NCBI RefSeq assembly: GCF_000971235.1
Contig: NZ_BBMB01000001.1
Coordinates: forward strand, 200,006 to 264,005
Source of the DNA: Demequina subtropica
GTDB lineage: Bacteria > Actinomycetota > Actinomycetes > Actinomycetales > Demequinaceae
Reading direction: 5' to 3'
Length of the DNA stretch: 64,000 nt
Shown: positions 35,683-44,440 of the stretch, one piece after another
Position numbering within the stretch: the first letter of the stretch is position 1
Layout: each line of letters opens with the position of its first letter
The notes under the pieces: generated by a model
Told to the model about the DNA's origin: nothing
The model's input: only the letters and a program-made list of their open reading frames with translations
Database searches by the model: none
Position numbers and translations under genes: made by a program

Positions 35683-36525
35683 ATGGCATTGCTCAGCGCC
35701 GAAGATGTTCTCAACAAGGCCTTCTCCAAGACCAAGTACCGCGAGGGCTTCGACCAGGACGAGGTCGACGACTTCCTCGACGAGGTCGCTGCCACCATCT
35801 CCCAGCTCACCGCGGAGCGCGACGAGCTCGCGGCGAAGGTCGAGGCCGGCGGCGGCGCCGTCGCCCCGGCTCCCGCGGCGGAGCCCAGCACCGACGCCGG
35901 GCTGCTCCAGGCCGCGACCGACCCGAACCCGCCCACGCCGACCGGCATGCTCGCGATGGCGCAGAAGCTCCACGACGAGTACGTGGCCGCCGGCGAGGAG
36001 GAGAAGGAGCGGCTCGTCGAGGAGGGCAAGGCGAAGGCCGAGTCCATCGTCGAGCGCGCCGAGACCGACGCCAAGGCCCGCATGGACGAGCTCAACGCCG
36101 AGCGTTCGCTCCTCGAGACCAAGATCGACGACCTCCGCCGCTTCGAGCGCGACTACCGCTCTCGCCTCAAGAGCTACCTGAGCAACCTGCTGGGCGACCT
36201 CGACCACGCCGAGGGCACCGCGCCCGCGCCGGTCGCGACCTACGTGGGCGAGGACGAGCTCGGCGAGGCCGCGGAGGCGGTCGAGTCGCCCGAGGAGGAC
36301 TTCGCCGGCGAGGAGGAGGCCGAGGTCGAGGCCCCCGTCGAGGCGGAGGCCGCGGAGGAGTCCGCGTCCGAGCCCGAGCAGCCGCAGGGCTTCGCCCCGG
36401 TGTCAGGCATGACGCCGAAGGTGGCGGAGGCGCCCTACCAGCCGCAGTCGACGCAGTTCGGCACGCCGTACACCCCGCAGAACCCGTGGAGCCCCGCCTC
36501 CGAGGGCGACGACGAGCAGCGCTGA
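35683..36525 (+). CDS. Polar growth/division scaffold DivIVA (Wag31-like)
   Basis: This 280-residue DivIVA-domain protein has the conserved N-terminus MALLSAEDVLNKAFSKTKYREGFDQDEVDDFLDEV (residues 1-35; membrane-binding then coiled coil), an Ala/Pro linker, a second long coiled coil (about 95-165) and an acidic, Glu/Ala-rich tail. DivIVA marks negatively curved membrane and recruits cell-wall synthesis at poles and septa in actinobacteria. I rejected an upstream ATG (35596) because family homology starts at MALL. A hairpin terminator follows 20 bases after the stop. Confidence 0.94.
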   Translation: MALLSAEDVLNKAFSKTKYREGFDQDEVDDFLDEVAATISQLTAERDELAAKVEAGGGAVAPAPAAEPSTDAGLLQAATDPNPPTPTGMLAMAQKLHDEYVAAGEEEKERLVEEGKAKAESIVERAETDAKARMDELNAERSLLETKIDDLRRFERDYRSRLKSYLSNLLGDLDHAEGTAPAPVATYVGEDELGEAAEAVESPEEDFAGEEEAEVEAPVEAEAAEESASEPEQPQGFAPVSGMTPKVAEAPYQPQSTQFGTPYTPQNPWSPASEGDDEQR

Positions 36526-36544
36526 GCCAAACGGACAAAGCAGG

Positions 36545-36568
36545 GCGCCGCGCCGATGGGCGCGGCGC
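36545..36568 (+). terminator. Terminator at the end of the dcw-divIVA segment
   Basis: GCGCCGCGCC (36545-36554) pairs perfectly with GGCGCGGCGC (36559-36568) over a 4-base loop, flanked by AAAGCAG on the left and TTTGCT on the right, so it can work in either direction. It separates divIVA from the DksA-type gene. Confidence 0.85.
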
Positions 36569-36627
36569 TTTGCTATGTCGCCCGCGGGGGACTACCCTCC
36601 TTTCACCAGGCAGAGACGAGGACGATC

Positions 36628-37080
36628 ATGAGCAGCACCGATGTGACCATCGTGGTGGTGGATCCCGCTGAGCTGAAGCCGGCGGATGTCAAGCAGGTTC
36701 CCGTGCGCGAGGGCGACGACGCCTGGAAGATCGCGGACCTCCGACAGATCGTCGAGGTCCTCAACGCCGACGTCGAGCGCCTGGTCACGGAGCTGGGCGT
36801 GACCGAGCACGAGCTCGACGACCTCCTTCACGCGTCGGAGGGCGCCGGCGACGACCAGGCCGACGCCGGTTCGACCGCGCTCGAGCGCGAGCAGGAGATG
36901 TCGATCGTCAACAACACGCGCGACATGCTCGAGCAGAGCGTCGACGCGCTGCGCCGCATCAAGAACGGCCGCTACGGCGCGTGCCAGTCGTGCGGCCAGG
37001 GCATCGGCCGGGCGCGCCTCATGGCGTTCCCGCGCGCGAACCTGTGCGTCACCTGCAAGCAGCGCGAGGAGCGCCGTTGA
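36628..37080 (+). CDS. DksA/TraR C4-type zinc-finger protein
   Basis: This 150-residue protein has a mainly helical N-terminus and a C-terminal DksA/TraR zinc finger (YGACQSCGQGIGRARLMAFP...[12 protein letters not shown], shown in part) with four cysteines. DksA-type proteins enter the RNA polymerase secondary channel; this actinobacterial class lacks a clear acidic coiled-coil tip, so the mechanism is uncertain. ATG at 36628 follows GAGACGAGGACGATC. Its TGA overlaps the TTG start of lspA. Confidence 0.87.
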   Translation: MSSTDVTIVVVDPAELKPADVKQVPVREGDDAWKIADLRQIVEVLNADVERLVTELGVTEHELDDLLHASEGAGDDQADAGSTALEREQEMSIVNNTRDMLEQSVDALRRIKNGRYGACQSCGQGIGRARLMAFPRANLCVTCKQREERR

Positions 37081-37634
37081 CCTGGAGGCCCGCGTTCTGG
37101 CTCTGCGCCGCGGGGGTGGTGGTCGCCGACCTGGCGACCAAGCAGTGGGCGTTGCACGCCCTCACGCCCGGTGTCGAGCATCCTCTGGTCGGTGACCTCC
37201 TGTCGCTCCAGCTCGTCTTCAACTCCGGGGCGGCGTTCAGCCTCGGCGACGAGTCGACGTGGATCCTCACGATCGTCGCGCTGGCCGTGACCGCCGCGAT
37301 CGTGGTCTACGGACGCCGCGCGCAGTCGCGGTGGAGCGCGGTGCTCTTCGGGCTCGCTCTCGGTGGCGCGCTCGGCAACCTCATCGACCGACTGTTCCGC
37401 GACCCGTCGTTCGGCGAGGGCCACGTGGTCGACATGATCAAGTACTTCGACTGGTTCATCGGCAACGTCGCGGACATCGCGATCGTGGGCGCGGCCATCG
37501 CGCTCGTGATCGCCGCGATGATGTCCAAGCCGATCCTCGAGCCGGCCGCCGACGATGCCACGGCGCCCGACTCCACGGCGCCCGACGCCGCGGGGGACGA
37601 CGTCGCCACCGACGGCGCGACCGAGCGTGGCTGA
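37077..37634 (+). CDS. lspA: Lipoprotein signal peptidase LspA
   Basis: LspA cleaves prolipoprotein signal peptides before the lipidated cysteine. The 185-residue protein has four membrane segments and both catalytic Asp motifs: [12 protein letters not shown] and [10 protein letters not shown]. An Ala/Asp/Thr-rich cytoplasmic tail (about 150-185) is longer than usual. The start is a TTG at 37077 overlapping the upstream TGA (TTGA); starting later would cut into the first membrane segment. Confidence 0.94.
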   Translation: MTWRPAFWLCAAGVVVADLATKQWALHALTPGVEHPLVGDLLSLQLVFNSGAAFSLGDESTWILTIVALAVTAAIVVYGRRAQSRWSAVLFGLALGGALGNLIDRLFRDPSFGEGHVVDMIKYFDWFIGNVADIAIVGAAIALVIAAMMSKPILEPAADDATAPDSTAPDAAGDDVATDGATERG

Positions 37635-38544
37635 CACCCGTTACCTCCCGGTCCCCGACGCGCTCGTCGGGGAGCGGGCCGATGCGGCGCTCGCGCGCAT
37701 GCTCGGCATGTCCCGCACCAAGGTGGCGGACATCCTCGACGGCGGCGGCGTCATGCTCGACGGAGGCGTCGTCGGGCGCTCCGACCGGCTCGCCGACGGC
37801 ATCCTCGCGGTCGACATCCCCGAGGACCGGCCGGCGGCGCCCGAGCCCGTGATCCCCGGCGGTCTCGAGATCGCCTACGAGGACGAGGACATCGTCGTCG
37901 TGAACAAGCCCGTCGGCGTCGCGGCGCATCCCTCGCCGGGGTGGACCGGGCCCACCGTGGTCGGCGCGCTCACCGGTGCCGGCTACCGCCTCGCGGAGGC
38001 CGGGCCGCCCGAGCGCCAGGGCATCGTGCATCGTCTCGACGTCGGCACCTCGGGCCTCATGGTCGTGGCGCGCACCGTGCCGGCCTACTCGGTCCTCAAG
38101 CGGGCGTTCAAGGAGCGCACGGTCGAGAAGATCTACCATGCGGTCGCGCAGGGACACCTCGACCCGACCGAGGGCACCATCGACGCGCCCATCGGCCGCC
38201 ACCCGAGCTCGGACTGGAAGTTCGCGGTGGTCGAGGGCGGCAAGCCCTCCGTCACGCACTACGAGGTGCTCGAGATGTTCCCCGCGGCGTCGCTGCTCGA
38301 GATCCACCTCGAGACCGGCCGCACGCACCAGATCCGCGTGCACATGGCGGCGATGCGCCACCCGCTGGCGGGCGACCTCACCTACGGCGCCGATCCGACG
38401 CTCGCGCAGCGGCTCGGGCTCTCGCGCCAGTGGCTGCACGCCCACGAGCTCGCCTTCGAGCACCCGACGCGGGGCGGCGAGGTCCGCGTGTCCTCGCACT
38501 ACCCTGCGGACCTCGCGGCGGCGCTCGAGATCCTGCGCGGCTGA
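37627..38544 (+). CDS. RluA/RluD-family pseudouridine synthase
   Basis: This 305-residue protein has an N-terminal S4 domain ([20 protein letters not shown]...) and an RluA-class catalytic domain with [15 protein letters not shown] (catalytic Asp, near residue 138) and [10 protein letters not shown]. It isomerises uridines in 23S rRNA; by position after lspA it is the RluD-like member. The GTG at 37627 overlaps the end of lspA by eight bases, and its TGA overlaps the next ATG. Confidence 0.94.
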   Translation: MADTRYLPVPDALVGERADAALARMLGMSRTKVADILDGGGVMLDGGVVGRSDRLADGILAVDIPEDRPAAPEPVIPGGLEIAYEDEDIVVVNKPVGVAAHPSPGWTGPTVVGALTGAGYRLAEAGPPERQGIVHRLDVGTSGLMVVARTVPAYSVLKRAFKERTVEKIYHAVAQGHLDPTEGTIDAPIGRHPSSDWKFAVVEGGKPSVTHYEVLEMFPAASLLEIHLETGRTHQIRVHMAAMRHPLAGDLTYGADPTLAQRLGLSRQWLHAHELAFEHPTRGGEVRVSSHYPADLAAALEILRG

Positions 38545-39035
38545 TGCGCGTCGACGTGGTGCGCTCCGCCGCGCAGCTCGAGGAGGCGATGAGGGTCCGC
38601 ATGGCCGTGTTCGTCGCGGAGCAGGGCGTGAGCCCCGACATGGAGCGCGATGCGCAGGACGACGACCCTCGCACGGTCCACGTCATCGCGCGCGGCGCGG
38701 ACGGCGCCGTGCTCGGCACCGGGCGCCTGCTGGCGCCGCACACGGACGCCTTCCATGCCGATCACGGCGCGATGGACCCCGCCAACCCGCACATCGGCCG
38801 GCTCGCGGTGCTCGCTGCGGGGCGCGGCACCGGTGCGGGGCGTGCGCTCATGGAGGCGCTCGAGGCGGAGGCGCTCGCGCTCCACGGCCTCGACGGTCGG
38901 GTGCGCGTCGAGCTGAGCGCGCAGGACCAGGCGATGCCGTTCTACGCGCGCCTCGGCTACGTCGCGCACGGCGAGGGCTACCTGGACGAGGGCATCCCGC
39001 ATCACGACGCGTACAAGGACGTCGAGGCGTCCTGA
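38544..39035 (+). CDS. GNAT family N-acetyltransferase
   Basis: This 163-residue acetyltransferase resembles the ElaA/YjcF group: MRVRMAVFVAEQGVSPDMERDAQDDDP near the start and GRLAVLAAGRGTGAGRALMEAL for the acetyl-CoA loop, then FYARLGYVAHGEGYLDEGIPH. The start ATG shares one base with the preceding stop, so it is co-translated with the pseudouridine synthase. The substrate is unknown. Confidence 0.9.
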   Translation: MRVDVVRSAAQLEEAMRVRMAVFVAEQGVSPDMERDAQDDDPRTVHVIARGADGAVLGTGRLLAPHTDAFHADHGAMDPANPHIGRLAVLAAGRGTGAGRALMEALEAEALALHGLDGRVRVELSAQDQAMPFYARLGYVAHGEGYLDEGIPHHDAYKDVEAS

Positions 39036-39046
39036 GCCCCACCCCG

Positions 39047-39141
39047 GACAGTCGCAACGGAGCGGGTCCCGGGTGCCCGGCGTGTCGCGGCCTGCCGTGG
39101 CCTCGCGCCGGCGTGTCGCGGTGAGATCCGTTGCGGCTGTC
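39047..39141. repeat. Long inverted repeat with inner direct repeats
   Basis: GACAGTCGCAACGGA (39047-39061) is matched by TCCGTTGCGGCTGTC (39127-39141), 14 of 15 pairing. Inside the 65-base loop the 14-base word CCGGCGTGTCGCGG occurs twice (ending at 39090 and 39121). It fills the gap between the convergent acetyltransferase and hydrolase genes and may act as a bidirectional terminator. Confidence 0.65.
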
Positions 39142-39149
39142 GGAGGGAG

Positions 39150-40115
39150 TCAGCCCAGGGAGTCGAGGAGCTGGAGGCTCGCGGCGACGATCTGCGCGCG
39201 CGCCACGTCGTCGGACACGGTGGGGTCGCCGTCGCCGGGCTGCGCGCCGTAGGACCCGAACTGGGCGTGGGCGGCGCCCTCGATCTCCGTGAAGGCCGTG
39301 CTCGCGGGGAGGTCGGCGCGCGAGGCGTCGATGTCCGCGGGGGTCGCGAGCCCGTCCTCGGAGCCCGAGACCGAGGCGACGGCGCCGTCGAAGGACGTGA
39401 GGTCGTCGGCGGGGTAGGAGGCCCAGAGCAGCAGCCCCGCGACGGGGGAGACCTCGTCGGTGGGGTAGGCCACGCCCGCCTCGATCGCGGCGACCGTGCC
39501 ACCCAGGGAGTGCCCGGCGACCACCCAGGGCCCGCCGCGCTCGTCGACCAGGGAGTCGAGCGCGCCCATCGACAGGAACGCGATCCCGAGCGGCTCCTTG
39601 ACGATCACGACCTCGTGGCCGGCCTCCGCCAGCGGCCGCAGATGCGCCGCGTACGCGCGCGCCTCGACACGCGCGCCCGGGTAGAACAGCACCCCGACTC
39701 CCTCGGCGTCGCTCGCGGGCGCGAGGACGATGCGGGTCGCGGTCTCGGTCACCGTCACGGTGGCGTCCGAGGTCATCGCGGCGAGCGCGGGCTCGATCGC
39801 GGAGAACGGCCGCAGCCACGCGATCAGCGCGACCCACGCGAGGCTCGCGAGGATCCCGATCAGGCGGAGCACCAGCGTCGCGGCGCCGCCCGCGCGCCTG
39901 GGACGGCGCCAGCGCCACAGCGTGACCCCGCCGATCACGACGGTGGCCGCGAGCATGATCGCGTAGGCCGGGTGGCCGTGGACCACCGCGCCCCACGCGG
40001 TCAGCGCGAGCACGATCGCCGCGACCACGGCGAGCGCCGCGATCCCGCGGATCGTCCACGCCTCCCAGGCGGGGGAGGTGCGGGGGGCGTCGTCGTGCGC
40101 GGTCGTGTCGGCCAT
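39150..40115 (-). CDS. Membrane-anchored alpha/beta hydrolase
   Basis: This 321-residue protein has three N-terminal membrane segments (about residues 22-45, 49-66, 80-101), then an alpha/beta-hydrolase domain with nucleophile elbow GHSLGG (Ser203), an acid in SGSEDGLATPADI and His in EGAAHAQFGSYG. It resembles dienelactone-hydrolase-like proteins with an outward-facing catalytic domain; the substrate is unknown. I chose ATG 40115 over GTG 40124. hrpA ends 10 bases upstream on the same strand. Confidence 0.83.
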   Translation of the reverse strand: MADTTAHDDAPRTSPAWEAWTIRGIAALAVVAAIVLALTAWGAVVHGHPAYAIMLAATVVIGGVTLWRWRRPRRAGGAATLVLRLIGILASLAWVALIAWLRPFSAIEPALAAMTSDATVTVTETATRIVLAPASDAEGVGVLFYPGARVEARAYAAHLRPLAEAGHEVVIVKEPLGIAFLSMGALDSLVDERGGPWVVAGHSLGGTVAAIEAGVAYPTDEVSPVAGLLLWASYPADDLTSFDGAVASVSGSEDGLATPADIDASRADLPASTAFTEIEGAAHAQFGSYGAQPGDGDPTVSDDVARAQIVAASLQLLDSLG

Positions 40116-40125
40116 GACCCGCACG

Positions 40126-43100
40126 CTATCCGATCGCGGCGAGCGCCTTGCGGATGCGCTGCTCGGAGATCGGCCCGTCGGTACCCAGCCGTTGCGCGAA
40201 CAGCGAGACCCGCAGCTCCTCGATCATCCACCGGACGTCGTCGAGCGCCGCCTCGGTCGCGGGGGACGTCCGGCCCTTCGCGTGCGCCGCGCGGACCGTC
40301 TCGTAGGCCTCGACCGCCTGTCCCACGTGCCACGCGAGCTGCGCGTCCTTGCCCGGATCCGACTGCGCCTTCTCCAGACGATGCGCGGCCGCCTTGAGGT
40401 AGCGGGCCAGGTGGGGGAGGCGGTGCGCGGGCGTGCGTGCGACGAAGCCGTCGCCGACGAGCGCCGCGGCCTGCTCGCGGAGCTCCTGAAGCGTCGCCAG
40501 GAGCGACAGCGAGGTCGCGGCGCGCACCGCGACGTCGAGATCGCGCGCCGCGGAAAGCGCCGCGGCGGACTCCCGGGCGACCCGGAGGACCTCGTCCTCG
40601 AGCCGGTCGCGCACGGTGCCGCGCAGCGCCTCGTACGCCGCGCGGTCGCGCGCGGCGCCCGCCCCGGGCGCGAGCGCCGTCACCGCGGCGATCTGCAGAT
40701 CGTCGACGAGCGCCTCGGTGGAGCGGTACGGGGACGCTCCCAACGCCAGGGACTCCTGAGGCGACCACCGCGTGGTGACGCGCTTGACCGGCAGGCCCAC
40801 CTCCGCCAGCAGCAGCCGGCGGACGCCCGCGGCATGGGCGAGGTCGCGCTCGCCCGCGTCCGCGAGCACGCGCAGCGCGGCGTGCGCACCGCCCTTGCGC
40901 TCCTCGACGATCGCCGGGTACCCGCGTGCCACGACGCCGTGCACCGTCCCCTCGACCTCGTCGGGGAGCGTGTCGAGCGCGGGCCATGCCGCGAGGTCGT
41001 CGACCTCCGCGACCGCGGCGCTCGCGGGACGCGGCGGGGGAGCGCCCCCCGATCCGGACGCCCCGGCGACCGCCGCCGGAGACCCGGACCGTGCATCGTC
41101 CGGACGTCCCTTGCCGCGCGCGGCCGCGTCGGCGGCGCGCCGCACGGCGGTGCGCACCGCCGCCTCCGCCCGGGGGGCGAGCGAGCGCTGGAGCATCAGC
41201 AGATCGTGAGACTCCTCGAGGACACGCGGGGCACGCCCGGTCGGCTCGACCACGCGGAAGGTCATGCGCAGGTGCGCGGGCAGACGCTCCGCGAGCCCGT
41301 CCCAGGCCTCCTCGGGGATGTCGACGTCGCGCAGGTCCCGCACGGCACGCGCGAAGGCGTCCCGGAAGGGCTCGGCCATGTCGCCGGCGCGCACGACGTC
41401 CGCCCACGCCGGCACGTGCGCCGCCATCCACGCCACGATGTCGCGCGCGGCGTCGGGCGCGGGCACCAGGAGGCGCCGCACGGGCTTGGGCAGCGCGCGG
41501 ATCGTGGCGGTGACCAGCTCGGGCAGCATGCCCGGCACGAGCCAGTCGAAGCCCGCTTCGATCACTCGCGGCAGCACCCCGACCGGGATGTGCACCGTGA
41601 CGCCGTCCGCGGCCGTGCCCGGCTCGAACTGGTACGTGAGCGGGAGCTCGAGGTCGAGCTGGGGCCAGCGCTCGGGGAACGCGTCGGGATCGACGGCGGC
41701 GTGCTCGGGGACCAGCTCGTCGAGGGTCAGAGTGAGCAGCTCGGGGTCCTCGCGGCGCGCGCCCTGCCACCAGCGGTCGAAGTGCCGTGCCGACACGATG
41801 GACTCCGGGAGGCGCGCGTCGTAGAACGAGTAGAGCGTCTCCTCGTCGGCGATGACGCCGCGGGTGCGTGCGCGCGCCTCGATCTCGGCCGCCTCCTCCA
41901 GCACGCGCTGGTTGCGCCGCCAGAAGCCGTGGTGCGTGGTCCACTCGCCCTGGATCAGGGCGTGACGGATGAAGAGGTCGCGCGCGTCCTCGCGGTCCAC
42001 CTTGGCCCACAGCACGGGCCTGTCGGCGACGATGGGCACGCCGTAGAGCAGCACCTTCTCCGTCGCCATCGCCGCCCCGCGCTTCGATGACCAGTGCGGC
42101 TCGGAGTAGGTGCGCTTGGCCAGGTCGCCCGCGAGCTCCTCGGCCCACGCGGGATCGATGCGGGCCACGTCACGGGCCCACAGCCGTGACGTCTCCACGA
42201 GCTCCGCCGCCATGACGAACTCCGGCGGCTTCTTCGACAGCGGCGAGCCGGGGTTGATCGCGAACCGGATGCCGCGCGCACCGATGAACTCGTTGGACGC
42301 GCGCTTGCGGGCGCGGCGCATCTCCTTGGCACGCGCCTCGCCCTTGAGATGGGTGAAGGAGCTCGCCTTGAGCTGGAGGACGTCCTGCGCGCCGATCTGC
42401 GACAGCAGCCCCGCGAGGATGCTCCGGTGGATCGCGTCGTCGTCCCAGACGTGCCGCAGCGCACCGGTCCCCTCCGCATCGTCCACGGGGGAGGGCTTGC
42501 GGTACGCCATCTCGATGTCGATCGACTTCGCGGCCTCGCGCAGCTGCTGCACCAGGTCCTGCCACTCGCGTACGCGCAGGAAGTTGAGCATCTCGGACCT
42601 GCACAGGCGCCGGAACTGGTTGCCGGACAGGGCGTGCTGGCGCTCGCGGACGTGCTCCCACAGGTTGAGGTAGGACAGCAGGTCCGACGCGGGGTCCGCG
42701 AAGCGACGATGCAGGACGTCCGCCTCCTCGCGCTTCTCGGTGGGCCGCTCGCGCGGGTCCTGGATGCTGAGCGCGGCAGCGATCACCGCCACCTCGCGCG
42801 CGACGCCATGACGGGCGCCCTCGACGATCATGCGGGCCTGCCGCGGGTCGATGGGCAGGCGCGCGAGATTGCGGCCCGTCGCGGTGAGGGCGGTCCGCCC
42901 GTCGCGCGTGGTGATCGCGCCGAGCTCGCCGAGCAGCTGCACGCCGTCGCGGATCGCGCGGGTGTCCGGCGGCTCGACGAACGGGAAGCGGGCCACGTCC
43001 TCGGGCGACTCGACCACGCCCACGGAGATCATCTGCAGCAGCACGCTCGCGAGCGAGGTGCGGAGGATCTCCGGCTCGGTGAAGGCGGGGCGGGACTCGA

Positions 43101-44352
43101 AGTCCTCCTCCGAGTACAGGCGGATCGCGATGCCGTCCGCGAGGCGGCCCGCGCGTCCCGAGCGCTGGCGCGCGCTCGCCTGCGACACGGGCTCGATCGG
43201 GAGCCGCTGGACCTTGGTGGCCTTGGAGTAGCGCGAGATGCGCGCCGTGCCGGGGTCGACGACGTAGTGGATGCCGGGCACGGTGAGCGAGGTCTCGGCG
43301 ACGTTCGTGGCCAGCACGATCCGGCGGGCCGTGTGCCGCTCGAACACGCGGTGCTGATCGGCGGCGCTCAGCCGGCTGTAGAGCGGCAGGATCTCGACGC
43401 GGCGCGGGTGGCGCGGGTCGCGTGCGCGGTCGCCCAGATGCGCCTCGAGCCCGTCCGCGGCGTCGCGGATCTCGCGCTCGCCCGAGAGGAAGACCAGGAT
43501 GTCGCCGTCGCCCCACGTCATGAGCTCGTCGCATGCCTCGACGATGCCCGCGACCAGGTCCTTCTCCTCGCCCTTGGCCTCGCCCTCGAGCGGGCGGTAG
43601 AGGATCTCCACGGGGTACGTACGTCCGGTGACCTCGACCACCGGGGCGCGACGCGCATCGTCCTCGGGCGCGTCGGAGGGGAGCGGTCCGCCTTGCGCGA
43701 AGTGGCGCGCGAAGCGCTCGGAGTCGATGGTCGCGGAGGTGATGATCACCTTGAGATCGGGGCGGCGCGGGAGCAGGTTCGTGAGGTAGCCCAGGAGGAA
43801 GTCGATGTTGAGGCTGCGCTCGTGGGCCTCGTCGATGATGAGCGTGTCGTAGGCCAGCAGCTCGGGGTCGCGCTGGATCTGCGCGAGCAGGATGCCGTCC
43901 GTCATCACCTTGACGAGCGTCGTGTCCGAGCTCTGGTCGGTGAAGCGCACCTGGTAGCCGACGATCCCGCCCAGCTCCGTGCCGATCTCCTCGGCGATCC
44001 GCTCGGCGACCGAGCGCGCGGCGATGCGGCGCGGCTGCGTGTGGCCGATCTGCCCTGCGCGGCCACGGCCGAGCTCGAGGCAGATCTTGGGCAGCTGCGT
44101 CGTCTTCCCCGAGCCGGTCTCGCCCGCGACGATCACCACCTGGTGGTCGCGGATCGCGGCCGCGATCTCCTCGCGCCGCGCGCTCACGGGCAGCTCGGCG
44201 GGGTACGCGATGGCGGGAACCTCGACGGCGGAGCGCCGCTCGGCCGCCGCCTCGAGCGCGCGCCGGCTCACGCGGGGACGATGCGCATCGTCCCTCCGTC
44301 CTCCGCCTCGCCCGTGCCGGGGGTTGCGTCGGGGCCTGGTCTGCTCGGTCAC
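40126..44352 (-). CDS. hrpA: ATP-dependent RNA helicase HrpA
   Basis: This 1408-residue DEAH-box helicase has GETGSGKTTQLPK (residues 78-90), DEAHERSLNIDFLLGYL, SATIDSERFARHF, a RecA2 domain with QRSGRAGRLADG, the HA2/winged-helix and OB regions, and a long C-terminal DUF3418 domain. HrpA resolves stalled or collided ribosomes in E. coli. The GTG at 44352 gives MTEQTRPRR; the frame further upstream runs into the dnaE promoter and start. It is divergent from dnaE with an 88-base gap. Codons 20-26 contain a perfect 20-bp DNA palindrome. Confidence 0.94.
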   Translation of the reverse strand: MTEQTRPRRNPRHGRGGGRRDDAHRPRVSRRALEAAAERRSAVEVPAIAYPAELPVSARREEIAAAIRDHQVVIVAGETGSGKTTQLPKICLELGRGRAGQIGHTQPRRIAARSVAERIAEEIGTELGGIVGYQVRFTDQSSDTTLVKVMTDGILLAQIQRDPELLAYDTLIIDEAHERSLNIDFLLGYLTNLLPRRPDLKVIITSATIDSERFARHFAQGGPLPSDAPEDDARRAPVVEVTGRTYPVEILYRPLEGEAKGEEKDLVAGIVEACDELMTWGDGDILVFLSGEREIRDAADGLEAHLGDRARDPRHPRRVEILPLYSRLSAADQHRVFERHTARRIVLATNVAETSLTVPGIHYVVDPGTARISRYSKATKVQRLPIEPVSQASARQRSGRAGRLADGIAIRLYSEEDFESRPAFTEPEILRTSLASVLLQMISVGVVESPEDVARFPFVEPPDTRAIRDGVQLLGELGAITTRDGRTALTATGRNLARLPIDPRQARMIVEGARHGVAREVAVIAAALSIQDPRERPTEKREEADVLHRRFADPASDLLSYLNLWEHVRERQHALSGNQFRRLCRSEMLNFLRVREWQDLVQQLREAAKSIDIEMAYRKPSPVDDAEGTGALRHVWDDDAIHRSILAGLLSQIGAQDVLQLKASSFTHLKGEARAKEMRRARKRASNEFIGARGIRFAINPGSPLSKKPPEFVMAAELVETSRLWARDVARIDPAWAEELAGDLAKRTYSEPHWSSKRGAAMATEKVLLYGVPIVADRPVLWAKVDREDARDLFIRHALIQGEWTTHHGFWRRNQRVLEEAAEIEARARTRGVIADEETLYSFYDARLPESIVSARHFDRWWQGARREDPELLTLTLDELVPEHAAVDPDAFPERWPQLDLELPLTYQFEPGTAADGVTVHIPVGVLPRVIEAGFDWLVPGMLPELVTATIRALPKPVRRLLVPAPDAARDIVAWMAAHVPAWADVVRAGDMAEPFRDAFARAVRDLRDVDIPEEAWDGLAERLPAHLRMTFRVVEPTGRAPRVLEESHDLLMLQRSLAPRAEAAVRTAVRRAADAAARGKGRPDDARSGSPAAVAGASGSGGAPPPRPASAAVAEVDDLAAWPALDTLPDEVEGTVHGVVARGYPAIVEERKGGAHAALRVLADAGERDLAHAAGVRRLLLAEVGLPVKRVTTRWSPQESLALGASPYRSTEALVDDLQIAAVTALAPGAGAARDRAAYEALRGTVRDRLEDEVLRVARESAAALSAARDLDVAVRAATSLSLLATLQELREQAAALVGDGFVARTPAHRLPHLARYLKAAAHRLEKAQSDPGKDAQLAWHVGQAVEAYETVRAAHAKGRTSPATEAALDDVRWMIEELRVSLFAQRLGTDGPISEQRIRKALAAIG
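44275..44294. repeat. Perfect 20-bp palindrome in the hrpA 5' region
   Basis: GGGACGATGCGCATCGTCCC is self-complementary over all 20 bases and lies within hrpA codons for RDDAHRP, about 60 bases inside the gene. Each half contains the 9-mer GGACGATGC that is frequent elsewhere in the window. Confidence 0.9.
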
Positions 44353-44440
44353 CGGGCCATTCTCCCAAGTCGCGCCGACACCTCCGACCGTTCGCCGGGT
44401 CGTGCCCTCAGTGTCGGTGGCGGCTCCTAGAATCATCACC

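Noticed and set aside
36556-36627. Upstream ATG extension of the DksA-type gene
   Set aside because: It starts inside the terminator hairpin and adds 24 unconserved residues; the ATG at 36628 has a purine-rich site.
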